DNA of 64,000 nucleotides. Origin: Microbacterium sp. LWH7-1.2. GTDB taxonomy: Bacteria; Actinomycetota; Actinomycetes; Actinomycetales; Microbacteriaceae. This document shows, one piece after another, positions 1-7,638 of this stretch; position 1 is the first letter of the stretch; every line of letters begins with the position of its first letter. The notes beneath the pieces are model-generated. The model was not told where the DNA came from, did no database searches, and was given only the letters and a program-made list of their open reading frames with translations. A program made the translations under genes and the position numbers. The stretch is from the NCBI RefSeq assembly GCF_038397755.1, contig NZ_CP151637.1, positions 3,844,001 to 3,908,000 of the forward strand. Direction: 5' to 3'.

Positions 1-2
1 CC

Positions 3-212
3 GAGCCCAAGTCCAGAAGGAATCGGCTGCACCTCGATATCAGCGCCACGCCGGGACGGGTCCCCTCGCACGCCGAGCTCGAGGCGGAGAAGGACCGCAT
101 CGTCGGGCTCGGCGGCAAGGTCGTCCGGCTCGTCGACCAATCGTGGGGGCCCTGGCCCGAGCACTACTACCAGATGCAGGATCCCGAGGGGAATGAGTTC
201 TGCCTGCAGTGA
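3..212 (+). CDS. VOC (glyoxalase/bleomycin-resistance) family protein, C-terminal part
   Basis: The gene is cut by the left edge of the window; 69 codons remain in frame up to a TGA. The end carries Y-Y-Q-M-Q-D-P-E-G-N-E-F-C-L-Q, the classic last beta strand of vicinal-oxygen-chelate proteins, in which the Glu of N-E-F/D-F is usually a metal ligand. Many actinobacterial members are small cytoplasmic proteins of unknown substrate. Without the N-terminal half a specific enzyme cannot be named. Confidence 0.75.
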   Translation, partial: EPKSRRNRLHLDISATPGRVPSHAELEAEKDRIVGLGGKVVRLVDQSWGPWPEHYYQMQDPEGNEFCLQ

Positions 213-430
213 GCCGGCATCGAGGCGGACGGTCGTCCGGCGCCCGTCGCCACATCCTCGAAAGGTGCCCGAAGCGCAGAGGGGTCAGGGGAGATCTCCC
301 CAGCCAGTGCGGGCGTGCGTCCATGCCTCGGGTTGTTCCGAGCTCCGCCAGGACCGCGGATCCCCGCAGGTTTGGTGTTTCCGGTGAGCCGCGCGTCTCT
401 TGTCATTCCGCGGCACGCGAAGATGGAGCC

Positions 431-700
431 ATGTCCTCCTCCGTCGAACGTCAGTCCAATCCGACTGCCTGGGCCGCGTTCTGGTTCGCGCTGGCCGGCC
501 TGGTGCTCATGCCCATCCCGCTTTTCATCGGGCTGATCCTGGGCGGCGCACTCTCCATCGTCGCCGCGGTCCTCGCCGTGATCGCCCTCCTCAAGGGCCT
601 CGCGCGCAACGGCAAGGGCATCGCGCCCGTCGTCTTCGCCGCGATCTTCATCGCGCTCACGTGGGGCGGCATCTCGATCGGCGGCGGCACGATCTGGTAG
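431..700 (+). CDS. small multi-spanning membrane protein (DUF4190-like layout)
   Basis: An 89-residue protein. A short polar head, M-S-S-S-V-E-R-Q, is followed by three hydrophobic stretches at about residues 13-36, 38-58 and 67-85. The first two are separated by a Gly-Gly turn and the second ends in L-L-K-G-L-A-R-N-G-K-G. This is the layout of small actinobacterial DUF4190-type membrane proteins, a family resemblance only. An in-frame extension upstream to 209 is possible, but the ATG at 431 has GGAG just before it and starts exactly where the membrane protein starts. Role unknown. Confidence 0.7.
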   Translation: MSSSVERQSNPTAWAAFWFALAGLVLMPIPLFIGLILGGALSIVAAVLAVIALLKGLARNGKGIAPVVFAAIFIALTWGGISIGGGTIW

Positions 701-742
701 GTCCCCGAGACGCCAGGGACGCAGCATCCTGCCGCTCGGATG

Positions 743-1204
743 CTAGTCGAGGTGACGGGCCAGGGCTTCGAGCAGGCCTCGAGTGCCCTCTTCGCGGGTC
801 GGGCCGTCCGCCCAGAATCCGTCGAAGAAGACGCCGTGTTCGACATGCGTGAGCCTGGTGCCGCCCGGGATCTCCTCGAACTCGAACGACGCCACCGACG
901 TCGACATGTGGGTGCCATCGAGCCACATGTCGTAGGTCGTGACGATGCGAACGTGTTCGACGATGTCGGTGTAGACGGCTTCATACCGCGAGAGCGGGCC
1001 GCCGTGGAACTTCGCCTCGTCGACGTCGCGTCCGCCGACGCGGAAGTCGAACCTCCACTCGCCGGGCTCGAACGCGTCTCCGTCGCTGAGCCAGCGGCGC
1101 TTCCGCTCCCCGTCGGCGAACGCCTGCCAGACACTGCCGACGGGTACGGGGTAGTCGCGGATGAGCGTGAATCCGGAGTGAGCGAGGCGGCGGTCGGTTG
1201 TCAT
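743..1204 (-). CDS. SRPBCC family protein (AHSA1/START-like)
   Basis: 153 residues forming one SRPBCC ligand-binding fold. The N-terminal strand R-D-Y-P-V-P-V-G-S-V-W-Q-A-F is followed by the F-E-P-G-E-W-R-F-D-F-R-V-G-G turn typical of AHSA1-like proteins and a C-terminal helix R-G-L-L-E-A-L-A-R-H-L. It is the last gene of a three-gene operon whose first gene is an ArsR regulator, and it overlaps the preceding gene by 4 bp (ATGA). ArsR-SRPBCC pairs are common in actinobacteria; the ligand is unknown. Upstream in-frame extension is rejected because the overlap fits translational coupling. Confidence 0.88.
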   Translation of the reverse strand: MTTDRRLAHSGFTLIRDYPVPVGSVWQAFADGERKRRWLSDGDAFEPGEWRFDFRVGGRDVDEAKFHGGPLSRYEAVYTDIVEHVRIVTTYDMWLDGTHMSTSVASFEFEEIPGGTRLTHVEHGVFFDGFWADGPTREEGTRGLLEALARHLD

Positions 1205-1863
1205 CGGGATGTCTCCTCGCGGGTGAAGGTGACGTGGATCGTGCCGCTCTCGGCGACCCGGGTCTGCACGCCGTGGGTCGATTCGAGGCCCCGGAGGTCG
1301 TCCCACACGCGGATGCCCCGGGCGAGCAGGATCGGCGCGATCGCGACGTGGAGGTCGTCGACGAGGCCGGCGCGGAGGAACTCGCGCGCGGTGCGCACGC
1401 CGCCGCCGATGCGCACGTCGAGACCGCCGGCGGAAGCCTTCGCCTCGGCCAGGACGTCCTCGATCGGACCGTTGCGGAACTCGAACGTCGTCCCGCCCTC
1501 CATCGGGATCGACGGCCGCGGTGCGGAGTGCGTGAGCACGTAGACCGGATGGCCGAACGGCGGCCGATCGCCCCACCAGCCTTTCCAGTCCGGGTCATCG
1601 GGGAACGCGTGCAGACCGAACATGGCAGCGCCCATGATCTCGGCACCTACGCCCTCGAAGAACGCGGCGGCGAACGACTCATCGAGCCCTGTCGTGCCCG
1701 CCCCGCTCGTGTCGCCGAAGACCTTGTGCCGGAAGGTGCGCGTCGCCGCGTAGGCCGCGGTCAAGGGGCCCCAGTCCTCACCCATCGGGTTGTCGGCCCC
1801 GGGGTCGGGTGCAGATGTGTATCCGTCGAGTGACGAGAACAGATCGACGCGAACGCGAGTCAT
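1201..1863 (-). CDS. dihydrofolate reductase/RibD C-terminal-like family protein
   Basis: 220 residues. The start V-D-L-F-S-S-L-D-G-Y-T is the standard opening of the RibD-C/DHFR-like reductase family, and the nucleotide-site region V-R-I-G-G-G-V-R-T-A-R-E-F-L and the late strand H-V-A-I-A-P-I-L-L follow. Family members reduce pterin- or pyrimidine-type substrates with NADPH, but most stand-alone actinobacterial copies have no assigned substrate. It is the middle gene of the ArsR operon: its ATG lies one base after the ArsR stop and its end overlaps the SRPBCC start. Confidence 0.88.
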   Translation of the reverse strand: MTRVRVDLFSSLDGYTSAPDPGADNPMGEDWGPLTAAYAATRTFRHKVFGDTSGAGTTGLDESFAAAFFEGVGAEIMGAAMFGLHAFPDDPDWKGWWGDRPPFGHPVYVLTHSAPRPSIPMEGGTTFEFRNGPIEDVLAEAKASAGGLDVRIGGGVRTAREFLRAGLVDDLHVAIAPILLARGIRVWDDLRGLESTHGVQTRVAESGTIHVTFTREETSR

Positions 1864-1864
1864 T

Positions 1865-2203
1865 TCAGATCTCCTTGGTGGTTGTGCGGGCCAGGTGGAT
1901 GCCGAGGCGGTCGGCCTGGCGTTCCGCAGACGTTCGTTGCTCGCCCAGCCAGAGGTGCAGGACGTCGAGCGCCCCGGGTCGCAGGCTCACGGTCCGCACC
2001 CGCCCCTGCTTGCTCGAAGTGACGACTCTCGCGTCCTCGAGGATCCGCAGGTGCTGAAGCAGCGACGGCAGCGTCATCGAGAACGGCGCCGACAGGTCGG
2101 ACACGACGGCCGGGGATTTCGCCAGTCGCTCGACGATCGCGCGTCGTGTCGGGTCCGCGAGAGCGCGGAGCACCGCATCCAGCTCTCCGGGATAGTTAGG
2201 CAT
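1865..2203 (-). CDS. ArsR family winged-helix repressor
   Basis: 112 residues. The opening L-R-A-L-A-D-P-T-R-R-A-I-V-E-R-L is the hallmark of ArsR/SmtB proteins, followed by the recognition helix S-M-T-L-P-S-L-L-Q-H-L-R-I-L-E. There are no Cys pairs at the usual metal-binding sites, so it is probably not a metal sensor; this form typically accompanies SRPBCC genes. The start codon sits inside a 9-bp inverted repeat (2192-2215), so the protein probably represses its own operon. A longer frame upstream exists but would read through that operator. Confidence 0.9.
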   Translation of the reverse strand: MPNYPGELDAVLRALADPTRRAIVERLAKSPAVVSDLSAPFSMTLPSLLQHLRILEDARVVTSSKQGRVRTVSLRPGALDVLHLWLGEQRTSAERQADRLGIHLARTTTKEI

Positions 2204-2215
2204 ACACCTAACTAT
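2192..2215 (-). promoter_or_regulatory. candidate ArsR operator overlapping the start codon
   Basis: A perfect inverted repeat: arms ATAGTTAGG (2192-2200) and CCTAACTAT (2207-2215), with a 6-bp centre that contains the ATG of the ArsR gene. It is AT-rich against a GC-rich background. Self-repression is the expected mode for this family, and the position would let bound protein block both initiation and translation start. Confidence 0.75.
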
Positions 2216-2359
2216 TGCGCCGAGACGGGGGAGGGTCAACCACTCCGCACCCGGTTCAGTGATCGATGAACCGCACCGGGAGGCCGGCGATCTGCAGCCC
2301 TCAGGAGGCGATGATCCACGGCTTCGGGCCGCAGGGCGATGTCCTCCGGTCGGGTCGGC

Positions 2360-2365
2360 TAGCAT
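2360..2365 (+). promoter_or_regulatory. -10 hexamer TAGCAT, leaderless spacing
   Basis: TAGCAT ends 6 nt before the ATG at 2372. With transcription starting about 7 nt after a -10 element, the mRNA of the S4 protein would begin at or next to its start codon. Confidence 0.55.
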
Positions 2366-2371
2366 TCGGGG

Positions 2372-2599
2372 ATGACGAACCCGGCACCGATCGACGACGT
2401 CCCGATCGGCGGCGAGTCCATTCGCCTCGGGCAGTTCCTCAAGTTCGCCGGGCTCCTCGACTCCGGCGGGAACGTGAAGGAGGCGATCATCGACGGCTAC
2501 GTGCTCGTGAACGGCGAGGTGGATCGCCGCCGCGGACGGCAACTGCAGCTCGGCGATGTCGTCAGCTTCGAAGGGCGCAGGGTACGCGTCTGCCCGTAG
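2372..2599 (+). CDS. RNA-binding S4 domain protein (RlbA/YaaA-like)
   Basis: 75 residues, almost entirely one S4 domain: I-R-L-G-Q-F-L-K-F-A-G, then G-G-N-V-K-E-A-I-I-D-G-Y-V-L-V-N-G-E-V and G-D-V-V. Stand-alone S4 proteins of this size bind structured RNA, and related ones associate with ribosomal subunits. The gene is monocistronic, divergent from the ArsR operon. No Shine-Dalgarno is seen at ATG 2372, but a -10 hexamer is 6 nt upstream, which fits a leaderless transcript. Confidence 0.87.
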   Translation: MTNPAPIDDVPIGGESIRLGQFLKFAGLLDSGGNVKEAIIDGYVLVNGEVDRRRGRQLQLGDVVSFEGRRVRVCP

Positions 2600-2784
2600 A
2601 GCGCCCGACGGGACCAAGACGGTGCAGCGAGCCGCTGCGGAGCACCTCGCCACAGAAGGCGGCCAATTCACCGGCCGGAGCCTCGCCAGCGCTCTCAGGT
2701 CGCAATAGGATCACAGCACCCTGATGACCCAGAGTCCGGAAGCGGCCGGCCGGTCGCCTCCGGGAGCAACCGAAGGAGAGATCG

Positions 2785-3312
2785 ATGGGTACGCAGAACC
2801 TCGCGCTGGTGGTCGGCTCGTACGACGACACCGAGGCCGCGTCGGACGACTACCAGGCGCTTCGAAGCGGCCAGGACGCCGGCGGCTACGAGATCATCGG
2901 CGCGGTCGTGCTGGTCCGCGACAAGGACGGCAAGGTCCGGGTCAAGGAGCACGGCGACAAGTCTGTCGGCAAGGGTGCCGCCTGGGGAGCCGGCGCCGGC
3001 GTGGTGGTGGGCCTGTTCGCTCCGCCGCTCCTGGCGGCCACCGCGGTCGGCGCCGGGATCGGCGCGATCCTCGGCAAGATCAAGAAGAACCGTGAGGAGA
3101 AGCAGTTCGGCGTCGACGTCGACGAGTACCTCGCCCCGGGGACCTCGGCGGTCGTGGCGGTGGTCGACGATCGCTGGGCCGACAACGTCGAGAAGGCGCT
3201 TCAGCGGTCGGACAAGCGCATCAGCAAGGCGATCGATTCCGACGACTACGAGAAGCTGCGCAAGGCGATCGAGGAATCGGCCGACGACGTCGTCGAGCAG
3301 ATCAACTCCTAG
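2785..3312 (+). CDS. DUF1269-type protein with a Gly/Ala-rich membrane segment
   Basis: 175 residues with a good ribosome site (GAAGGAGAG) before ATG 2785. The N-terminal 60 residues form an alpha/beta fold that opens V-V-G-S-Y-D-D-T-E-A-A. A Gly/Ala-rich glycine-zipper-like hydrophobic stretch spans about residues 66-98 and is followed by K-I-K-K-N-R-E-E-K. The C-terminal half is acidic and helical with a second V-V-A-V-V-D-D-R-W strand. This matches DUF1269-like proteins, often linked to general stress in actinobacteria. No enzyme motif is visible. It converges with the vWA gene, with only 39 bp between. Confidence 0.75.
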   Translation: MGTQNLALVVGSYDDTEAASDDYQALRSGQDAGGYEIIGAVVLVRDKDGKVRVKEHGDKSVGKGAAWGAGAGVVVGLFAPPLLAATAVGAGIGAILGKIKKNREEKQFGVDVDEYLAPGTSAVVAVVDDRWADNVEKALQRSDKRISKAIDSDDYEKLRKAIEESADDVVEQINS

Positions 3313-3351
3313 TCGATCTCCATCTCGCGGGGGCGACGGGCAGAGCGGGCG

Positions 3352-5055
3352 CTAACCGCAGTTCGGACGGCAGCCGCGCTGGGTGACGGCGTCGATGAGC
3401 ACCGTGCCGATGTCGGTCGGCTGCAGGGCCTGGTAAGCCGCGCCGTCGGTGGCGGCCGCGATCTGCTCCAGCGCGGCTTGGTCGGTGTCGGGCCCGTAGC
3501 CGATGGCGATGACGGCGACGGGCTTGGCCGGATCCCTGAGGGTCTCGAGCTGTGCGAGCAGCTCCGGGAGGTCGAGGCCGTCGTCGTCCTCGTTGACGCC
3601 GTCGGTGTTGAGCAGGACCAGATGCACCTGACCGGGGACATACGTGTCACGCATGTACTGCACCGCCGCGAGCACGCTGTCGTAGAGTCCGGTACCTCCG
3701 CCGACCAGGCTGTCGAGCCCATTGGCCGTGTCGATCGTGCGCTGTTTGTGCGCCGGATCGCCCAGCGGGCCGAACGGGACGATCTCCTGCCAGTCCTGTC
3801 CGCCGATCCGCCTGCTGGAGAAGACCCAGGTGGCGAGCGAGGAGTCGTCCGACAGGGAGTTGACCGCCCGGACGGCCGCCTGTTCGAACAGGTCGATGCG
3901 TCGCAAGTCGTCGGTGGCCGGCTGGAGCATGGAACCCGAGACGTCGTTGAGGGAGAGCATCCGTGACGGCGCGGTGAGCATCTGCCAGGTTCGGAGCGCT
4001 TCGGCCTGGTTGGCGCTGTCGATGGGCTGGACGGCGGCGCCGGCGCCGGCAGAATCCGCCGCCGAGTCGGGCGCATCCCCTTCGGCATCGCGCAGGCCAT
4101 GCTCGGCGAGACGGTCGGTTGCGTCCGCCACGGCAGCGCCGAGCACCTCCACGGCCTCGAGCGTGTCGGCCGAGGCGTCGGCGAGCGTCACGAGGGGCAC
4201 ACCCAGCGCAGGCTTCACGTCGGCGGGATAGATCGGCACGAGTGCGGTCTGCGCCTGGTCGCCGTACGCCCGCAGTGCCTGCTCCGTGGTCACCGCGATC
4301 GTCGGTGTCGTCGCGGCGGAGACGGCGGCGAGCGCATCGGCGGCCGTGGGGACGACGCCGGTGTCGAGGCCGAGCACGAGGGCCGTGAAGGTGCGTGCGT
4401 CGCCGCCGACCGCGGTCTGCAGGGCGAGCAGCGCGGCGGAGCTCGCGGCGACCGTCGACGGGTCCGGCAGCACGGCGGAGACCACGCGCCCTGCGAGGCT
4501 CGAGAACCCCGCGCCCGCGGACTCGAGCGCAAGAGCCGTCGATTCCGTGGCCGCGAAGACGACAGGGGTGCTGGCCACGGGGGCACCGACGACCAGTTCC
4601 GCCGCCTCCACGCCGGTGAGCTCAGCCTGGCCGGTCGCTCGCGCGGGCCACATCGCCGAGTCCGGCACCCAGACGTCGAAGGCCGGCGCCGAACCCTCAG
4701 CCAGCCTCGCGGCGGTGACCGAGCTGTCTTCGGCTCGGATCGTCACGTCGGCGCAGTCCGAGCCTGATTCCGCCAGGTCGGCCACGACTGCCTCGAGCGC
4801 TCCCGCGATCGCCGGATCCGCGGTGATGCGCAGAGCCGACGGCAGACATCCGCCCGCCGCCGGTTCCTGAGGGGATCCGCCGGCGGTTCCGCGCGAGAGG
4901 AAGATGCCGAGGACGACAGCCAGCGCGACCGCGAGGACGAGAATGACGCCGAGAAGCAGAAGCGAGCGCCGCCGCCGCTGCGCGGCACGGACGGCCGCGC
5001 GCGTCGGGGATTCACTGCTGACGGGCGTGGTCGGCTGCACTCGAACCACATGCAC
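3352..5055 (-). CDS. membrane-anchored binding-protein/von Willebrand A fusion protein
   Basis: 567 residues. Residues 1-30 are basic and cytoplasmic, ending R-R-R-R; residues 31-53 form one transmembrane segment. Then comes an extracellular domain of about residues 68-320 resembling bacterial solute-binding proteins (F-D-V-W-V-P-D-S-A-M-W, T-P-V-V-F-A-A-T), an acidic Ala/Asp linker at about 325-345, and a vWA domain from about 365. The vWA metal site is intact in its first motif: D371-V-S373-G-S375. GGAG lies 5 nt before the ATG. In actinobacteria such fusions are surface proteins of unknown ligand. The end R-G-C-R-P-N-C-G has two Cys that could pair. Confidence 0.82.
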   Translation of the reverse strand: MHVVRVQPTTPVSSESPTRAAVRAAQRRRRSLLLLGVILVLAVALAVVLGIFLSRGTAGGSPQEPAAGGCLPSALRITADPAIAGALEAVVADLAESGSDCADVTIRAEDSSVTAARLAEGSAPAFDVWVPDSAMWPARATGQAELTGVEAAELVVGAPVASTPVVFAATESTALALESAGAGFSSLAGRVVSAVLPDPSTVAASSAALLALQTAVGGDARTFTALVLGLDTGVVPTAADALAAVSAATTPTIAVTTEQALRAYGDQAQTALVPIYPADVKPALGVPLVTLADASADTLEAVEVLGAAVADATDRLAEHGLRDAEGDAPDSAADSAGAGAAVQPIDSANQAEALRTWQMLTAPSRMLSLNDVSGSMLQPATDDLRRIDLFEQAAVRAVNSLSDDSSLATWVFSSRRIGGQDWQEIVPFGPLGDPAHKQRTIDTANGLDSLVGGGTGLYDSVLAAVQYMRDTYVPGQVHLVLLNTDGVNEDDDGLDLPELLAQLETLRDPAKPVAVIAIGYGPDTDQAALEQIAAATDGAAYQALQPTDIGTVLIDAVTQRGCRPNCG

Positions 5056-5090
5056 TCCGATGGACGGCGGGTGGGGGGCCCGCTTCGGGA

Positions 5091-5149
5091 TACGACGTCG
5101 TACCTGGAAATACCGCGCCGTATGTTGGGGGGGATACTTCAGGGAGTAT
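5091..5149. promoter_or_regulatory. cluster of three TAC-N-GTA dyads upstream of the vWA gene
   Basis: Three inverted repeats share the half-site TAC/GTA: TACGACGTCGTA (5091-5102, perfect), ATAC-N6-GTAT (5110-5123) and ATACT-N6-AGTAT (5134-5149). The first two centres are 20 bp apart, two helical turns. They lie just before the minus-strand vWA gene and look like operators for a dimeric regulator, which I cannot identify. Confidence 0.4.
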
Positions 5150-5176
5150 AGGCGACGGCCGGTCTCCCTGCCCTGG

Positions 5177-5377
5177 TCACGGGTGCTCGGTCGGCCCGCC
5201 GGCCGGACTCCAGGTCTCGGCCGGGTCGATGGCCCGGGCGAGGCGTCGGCTGATGACCCCCAGCTGCCGCACCTGCTGCCGAGTGAGCGGGCCGAAGACC
5301 AGTCCGCTGTCGCGCTGGAGCTGGGCTCGAGCGCCGCGGGCAGTGCGTATCGATGACCGCTGCCGTCGACCTGGCAC
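5177..5377 (-). pseudogene. possible remnant of a MarR-type regulator C-terminus
   Basis: A 66-codon open frame on the minus strand inside an otherwise empty 344-bp interval. Its translation contains A-R-G-A-R-A-Q-L-Q-R-D-S-G-L-V-F-G then L-T-R-Q-Q-V-R-Q-L-G and S-R-R-L-A-R-A-I-D-P. This resembles the last two helices of MarR proteins without the DNA-binding part. No ribosome site is seen before its GTG. It may be decay debris or chance. Confidence 0.25.
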
Positions 5378-5387
5378 TCCGCCCGTT

Positions 5388-5393
5388 TACGCT
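5388..5393 (+). promoter_or_regulatory. -10 hexamer TACGCT, leaderless spacing
   Basis: TACGCT ends 6 nt before the GTG at 5400 and supports that start over longer upstream frames, since there is no Shine-Dalgarno. Confidence 0.5.
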
Positions 5394-5399
5394 CGTCGT

Positions 5400-6485
5400 G
5401 TGCTCAACGATCGCGACATCTCACGCTGGCGACTGCACTCGCAGCATCTGGCGGCACCCGTCGACGGCGCGGAGGCCGTCGTGCGGTCGCTCCTCGCCGT
5501 TCAGGCTGAGAATCCGTCGCAGTCGGCGTGGGCCGTCGCCACTCGCACGCACGACCCGCGCGCGGCCGACCTCGCCGGTCTGCTGGCAAGCGGACGCGTG
5601 CTGAGGACGCACGTGCTGCGTCCGACATGGCACTACGTCCTCGCCGACGACGCGCTGTGGCTCCTCGAGCTCACCCGCGACCGCGTGCTGCCGACGGTGG
5701 ACCAGCAGCTCGTCGCGCTCGGCGATCGCCTGACCGCCCTCACCGACGCCGTGCTCGCAACGCTCGCCGAGTCGCCGGACCGCACCCGCACCGAGCTCGC
5801 CGACGCCCTCGCGGAGCGCGGTCACGAACTGACGGGGATGCAGCTCATGCTTCTGGCGGGCCATCTCGAGCTGCACGCCCGGATCTGCAGCGGCGTCCCG
5901 CGCGATGGAGAGCACACCTACGCGCTCTTCTCGGACCGGGTCGGCGCGCCGCGGCGACTGTCTCGTGACGAGGCGCTCGCCGAGCTCGCCCTCCGCTACT
6001 TCACCTCCCACGGGCCCGCCACTGCGCGCGACCTCGCTTACTGGGCGACGCTCACCCTCACCGATGTGCGCCGCGGACTCGCGGAAGCGGCGGACCGACT
6101 CGAGTCGTTCGATCACGACGGTCGCACCTATTGGCACGCTCCCGGACGGCCCGCAGCATCCGTTTCGCCGAAAGGCCACCTGCTGCAGGTGCTCGACGAG
6201 ATGTATCGCGGCTATCAGGACTCGCGCTGGGCGCTCGATGCCGACGGACTGCTGTCGCGAGGGCGCGAGAGCGCGATCGGCATGGCGCTCGTCGACGGGC
6301 AGGTGGTCGCGGGGATGAAGCGAACGCTCACGGCGCGGGCGGCGACCTTCGAGATCCGCACGCTGCGACGTCTCGCTCCCGATGAGGAAGACGCGATTCA
6401 GGATGCTGCCGCCCGCTGCGCCCGCTACCTCGAACTCGAGCCGCGCCTGGTATGGCAGGAGCCGCCCCGCGTGAGCCGAGCGTGA
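5400..6485 (+). CDS. winged-helix DNA-binding domain protein (HTH_42 / AlkX-AlkZ superfamily)
   Basis: 361 residues. The N-terminus L-N-D-R-D-I-S-R-W-R-L-H-S-Q-H-L followed by V-R-S-L-L-A-V-Q-A-E-N-P-S-Q-S-A-W is the characteristic opening of the HTH_42 superfamily; R-T-H-V-L-R-P-T-W-H-Y-V and the late R-A-A-T-F-E-I also fit. Characterised relatives are DNA glycosylases acting on bulky alkyl or crosslink adducts, with a catalytic Q-x-Q or Q-x-D motif. Here the matching tripeptide is Q-A-E, so glycosylase activity is uncertain. The GTG start at 5400 is chosen because the family begins there and a -10 hexamer precedes it; upstream ATGs give non-homologous extensions. Confidence 0.85.
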   Translation: MLNDRDISRWRLHSQHLAAPVDGAEAVVRSLLAVQAENPSQSAWAVATRTHDPRAADLAGLLASGRVLRTHVLRPTWHYVLADDALWLLELTRDRVLPTVDQQLVALGDRLTALTDAVLATLAESPDRTRTELADALAERGHELTGMQLMLLAGHLELHARICSGVPRDGEHTYALFSDRVGAPRRLSRDEALAELALRYFTSHGPATARDLAYWATLTLTDVRRGLAEAADRLESFDHDGRTYWHAPGRPAASVSPKGHLLQVLDEMYRGYQDSRWALDADGLLSRGRESAIGMALVDGQVVAGMKRTLTARAATFEIRTLRRLAPDEEDAIQDAAARCARYLELEPRLVWQEPPRVSRA

Positions 6486-6524
6486 CGGAGCCGGATCGCC
6501 CTCGAGGGGAGGTGGGGCACTCGC

Positions 6525-6530
6525 CATAAT
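6525..6530 (+). promoter_or_regulatory. -10 hexamer CATAAT, leaderless spacing
   Basis: CATAAT, one base from the TATAAT consensus, ends 6 nt before the GTG at 6537. Confidence 0.55.
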
Positions 6531-6536
6531 GGGCGT

Positions 6537-7568
6537 GTGCAGCAACGCGTCGGTCGCGTGACGACGTCTGATGGCACCGAGGTCGCGTACGCCTCGGTGG
6601 GTGCGGGGCGCCCGATCGTGTACGTGAGCGGATGGATCGGTCATCTGCAGCTGAGCTGGCAGATGCCCGACGAGAGGGCCTTCTACGCGAGCCTCGCGGA
6701 GGGCGGCCGGCTCGTGCGGTATGACCGCGCCGGGTGCGGGCTGTCTCCGTCGACCGACCGATCGCCCTCGCTGGCGTACGAACTGGAGCAGTTGGCTGCG
6801 GTCGCGGAGGTCGTGGGCCCGGAGCCCTTCGACGTGATCGGGACGTCGATGGGGGCACTGGTCGCGGTCGCGTGGGCGGCGACGCATCCCGCGACGGTGC
6901 GGCGTCTCGTGCTGTACGGCGGGTGGGCGACGGGGACCAACATCTCACCCGCCAGCGCACGCGATCACGTTCTGGCGCTGGTCGAGTCGCACTGGGGCCT
7001 GGGTGCTGATGTGCTCACCGACATCTTCGCGCCCGACGCAACGTCGGCGATGCGGAAGGACTTCGGTCGCTATCAGCGCGCCTCCTCCACGGCGGCGACC
7101 GCCCGGGCCTTGCTCGCCCTGAGCTACGAGCTCGACGTCAGCGGCTTCCTCGCAGACGTCGACGCGCCGACCCTGGTGCTGCATCGCGCTCAGGATCGTG
7201 CGGCTCCGGTCTCGGAAGCCACCACGCTGGCCGAGGGCATCCCCGACGCGAGGCTCGTCGTCCTGCCGGGACGATCACACCTTCCGTACGTAGGCGATGC
7301 GCAGAGCGTCGTGGCGCCGATCCGCCGCTTCCTCGGACTGCGCAGTCTGCGGCGCGCACCCGGGACGCTCACGCCGCGGCAGACCCAGGTCGCCGCGCTG
7401 GTCAGCGAGGGCCGGACCAACAGGGAGATCGCGGCGCGGCTCGGAATCGACGAGCGGTCCGCCGAAGGGCACGTCGAGAGGATCCGGGTACGCCTGGGCT
7501 TCACGTCGCGAGCCCAGATCGCGGGGTGGTTCGTGGCACAGCGCGACGCCTCAGGAACGCGGAAGTGA
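6537..7568 (+). CDS. alpha/beta hydrolase fused to a LuxR-type DNA-binding domain
   Basis: 343 residues in two modules. Residues 1-265 are an alpha/beta hydrolase with nucleophile elbow G-T-S104-M-G-A, an R-Y-D-R-A-G-C-G-L-S strand and a late G-R-S-H-L-P-Y that supplies the His. Residues 279-335 form a GerE/LuxR helix-turn-helix: L-T-P-R-Q-T-Q-V-A-A-L-V, then T-N-R-E-I-A-A-R-L-G-I. Such fusions occur in actinobacteria and are usually read as regulators that sense a small ligand in the hydrolase pocket. The gene is monocistronic with a leaderless-type promoter. Whether the hydrolase part is catalytic cannot be told. Confidence 0.88.
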   Translation: MQQRVGRVTTSDGTEVAYASVGAGRPIVYVSGWIGHLQLSWQMPDERAFYASLAEGGRLVRYDRAGCGLSPSTDRSPSLAYELEQLAAVAEVVGPEPFDVIGTSMGALVAVAWAATHPATVRRLVLYGGWATGTNISPASARDHVLALVESHWGLGADVLTDIFAPDATSAMRKDFGRYQRASSTAATARALLALSYELDVSGFLADVDAPTLVLHRAQDRAAPVSEATTLAEGIPDARLVVLPGRSHLPYVGDAQSVVAPIRRFLGLRSLRRAPGTLTPRQTQVAALVSEGRTNREIAARLGIDERSAEGHVERIRVRLGFTSRAQIAGWFVAQRDASGTRK

Positions 7569-7638
7569 GGTAGTTCCACGCCTGTGCGCGCGACCGCGGC
7601 CCACGACGCTGGTATCACCGACGATCCGAGGAGGAGCC

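Noticed and set aside
2216..2371. C-terminal remnant of a gene between ArsR and the S4 gene (reading G-L-Q-I-A-G-L-P-V-R-F-I-D-H)
   Set aside because: Preceded by an in-frame stop 15 codons earlier and no start; too short to support.
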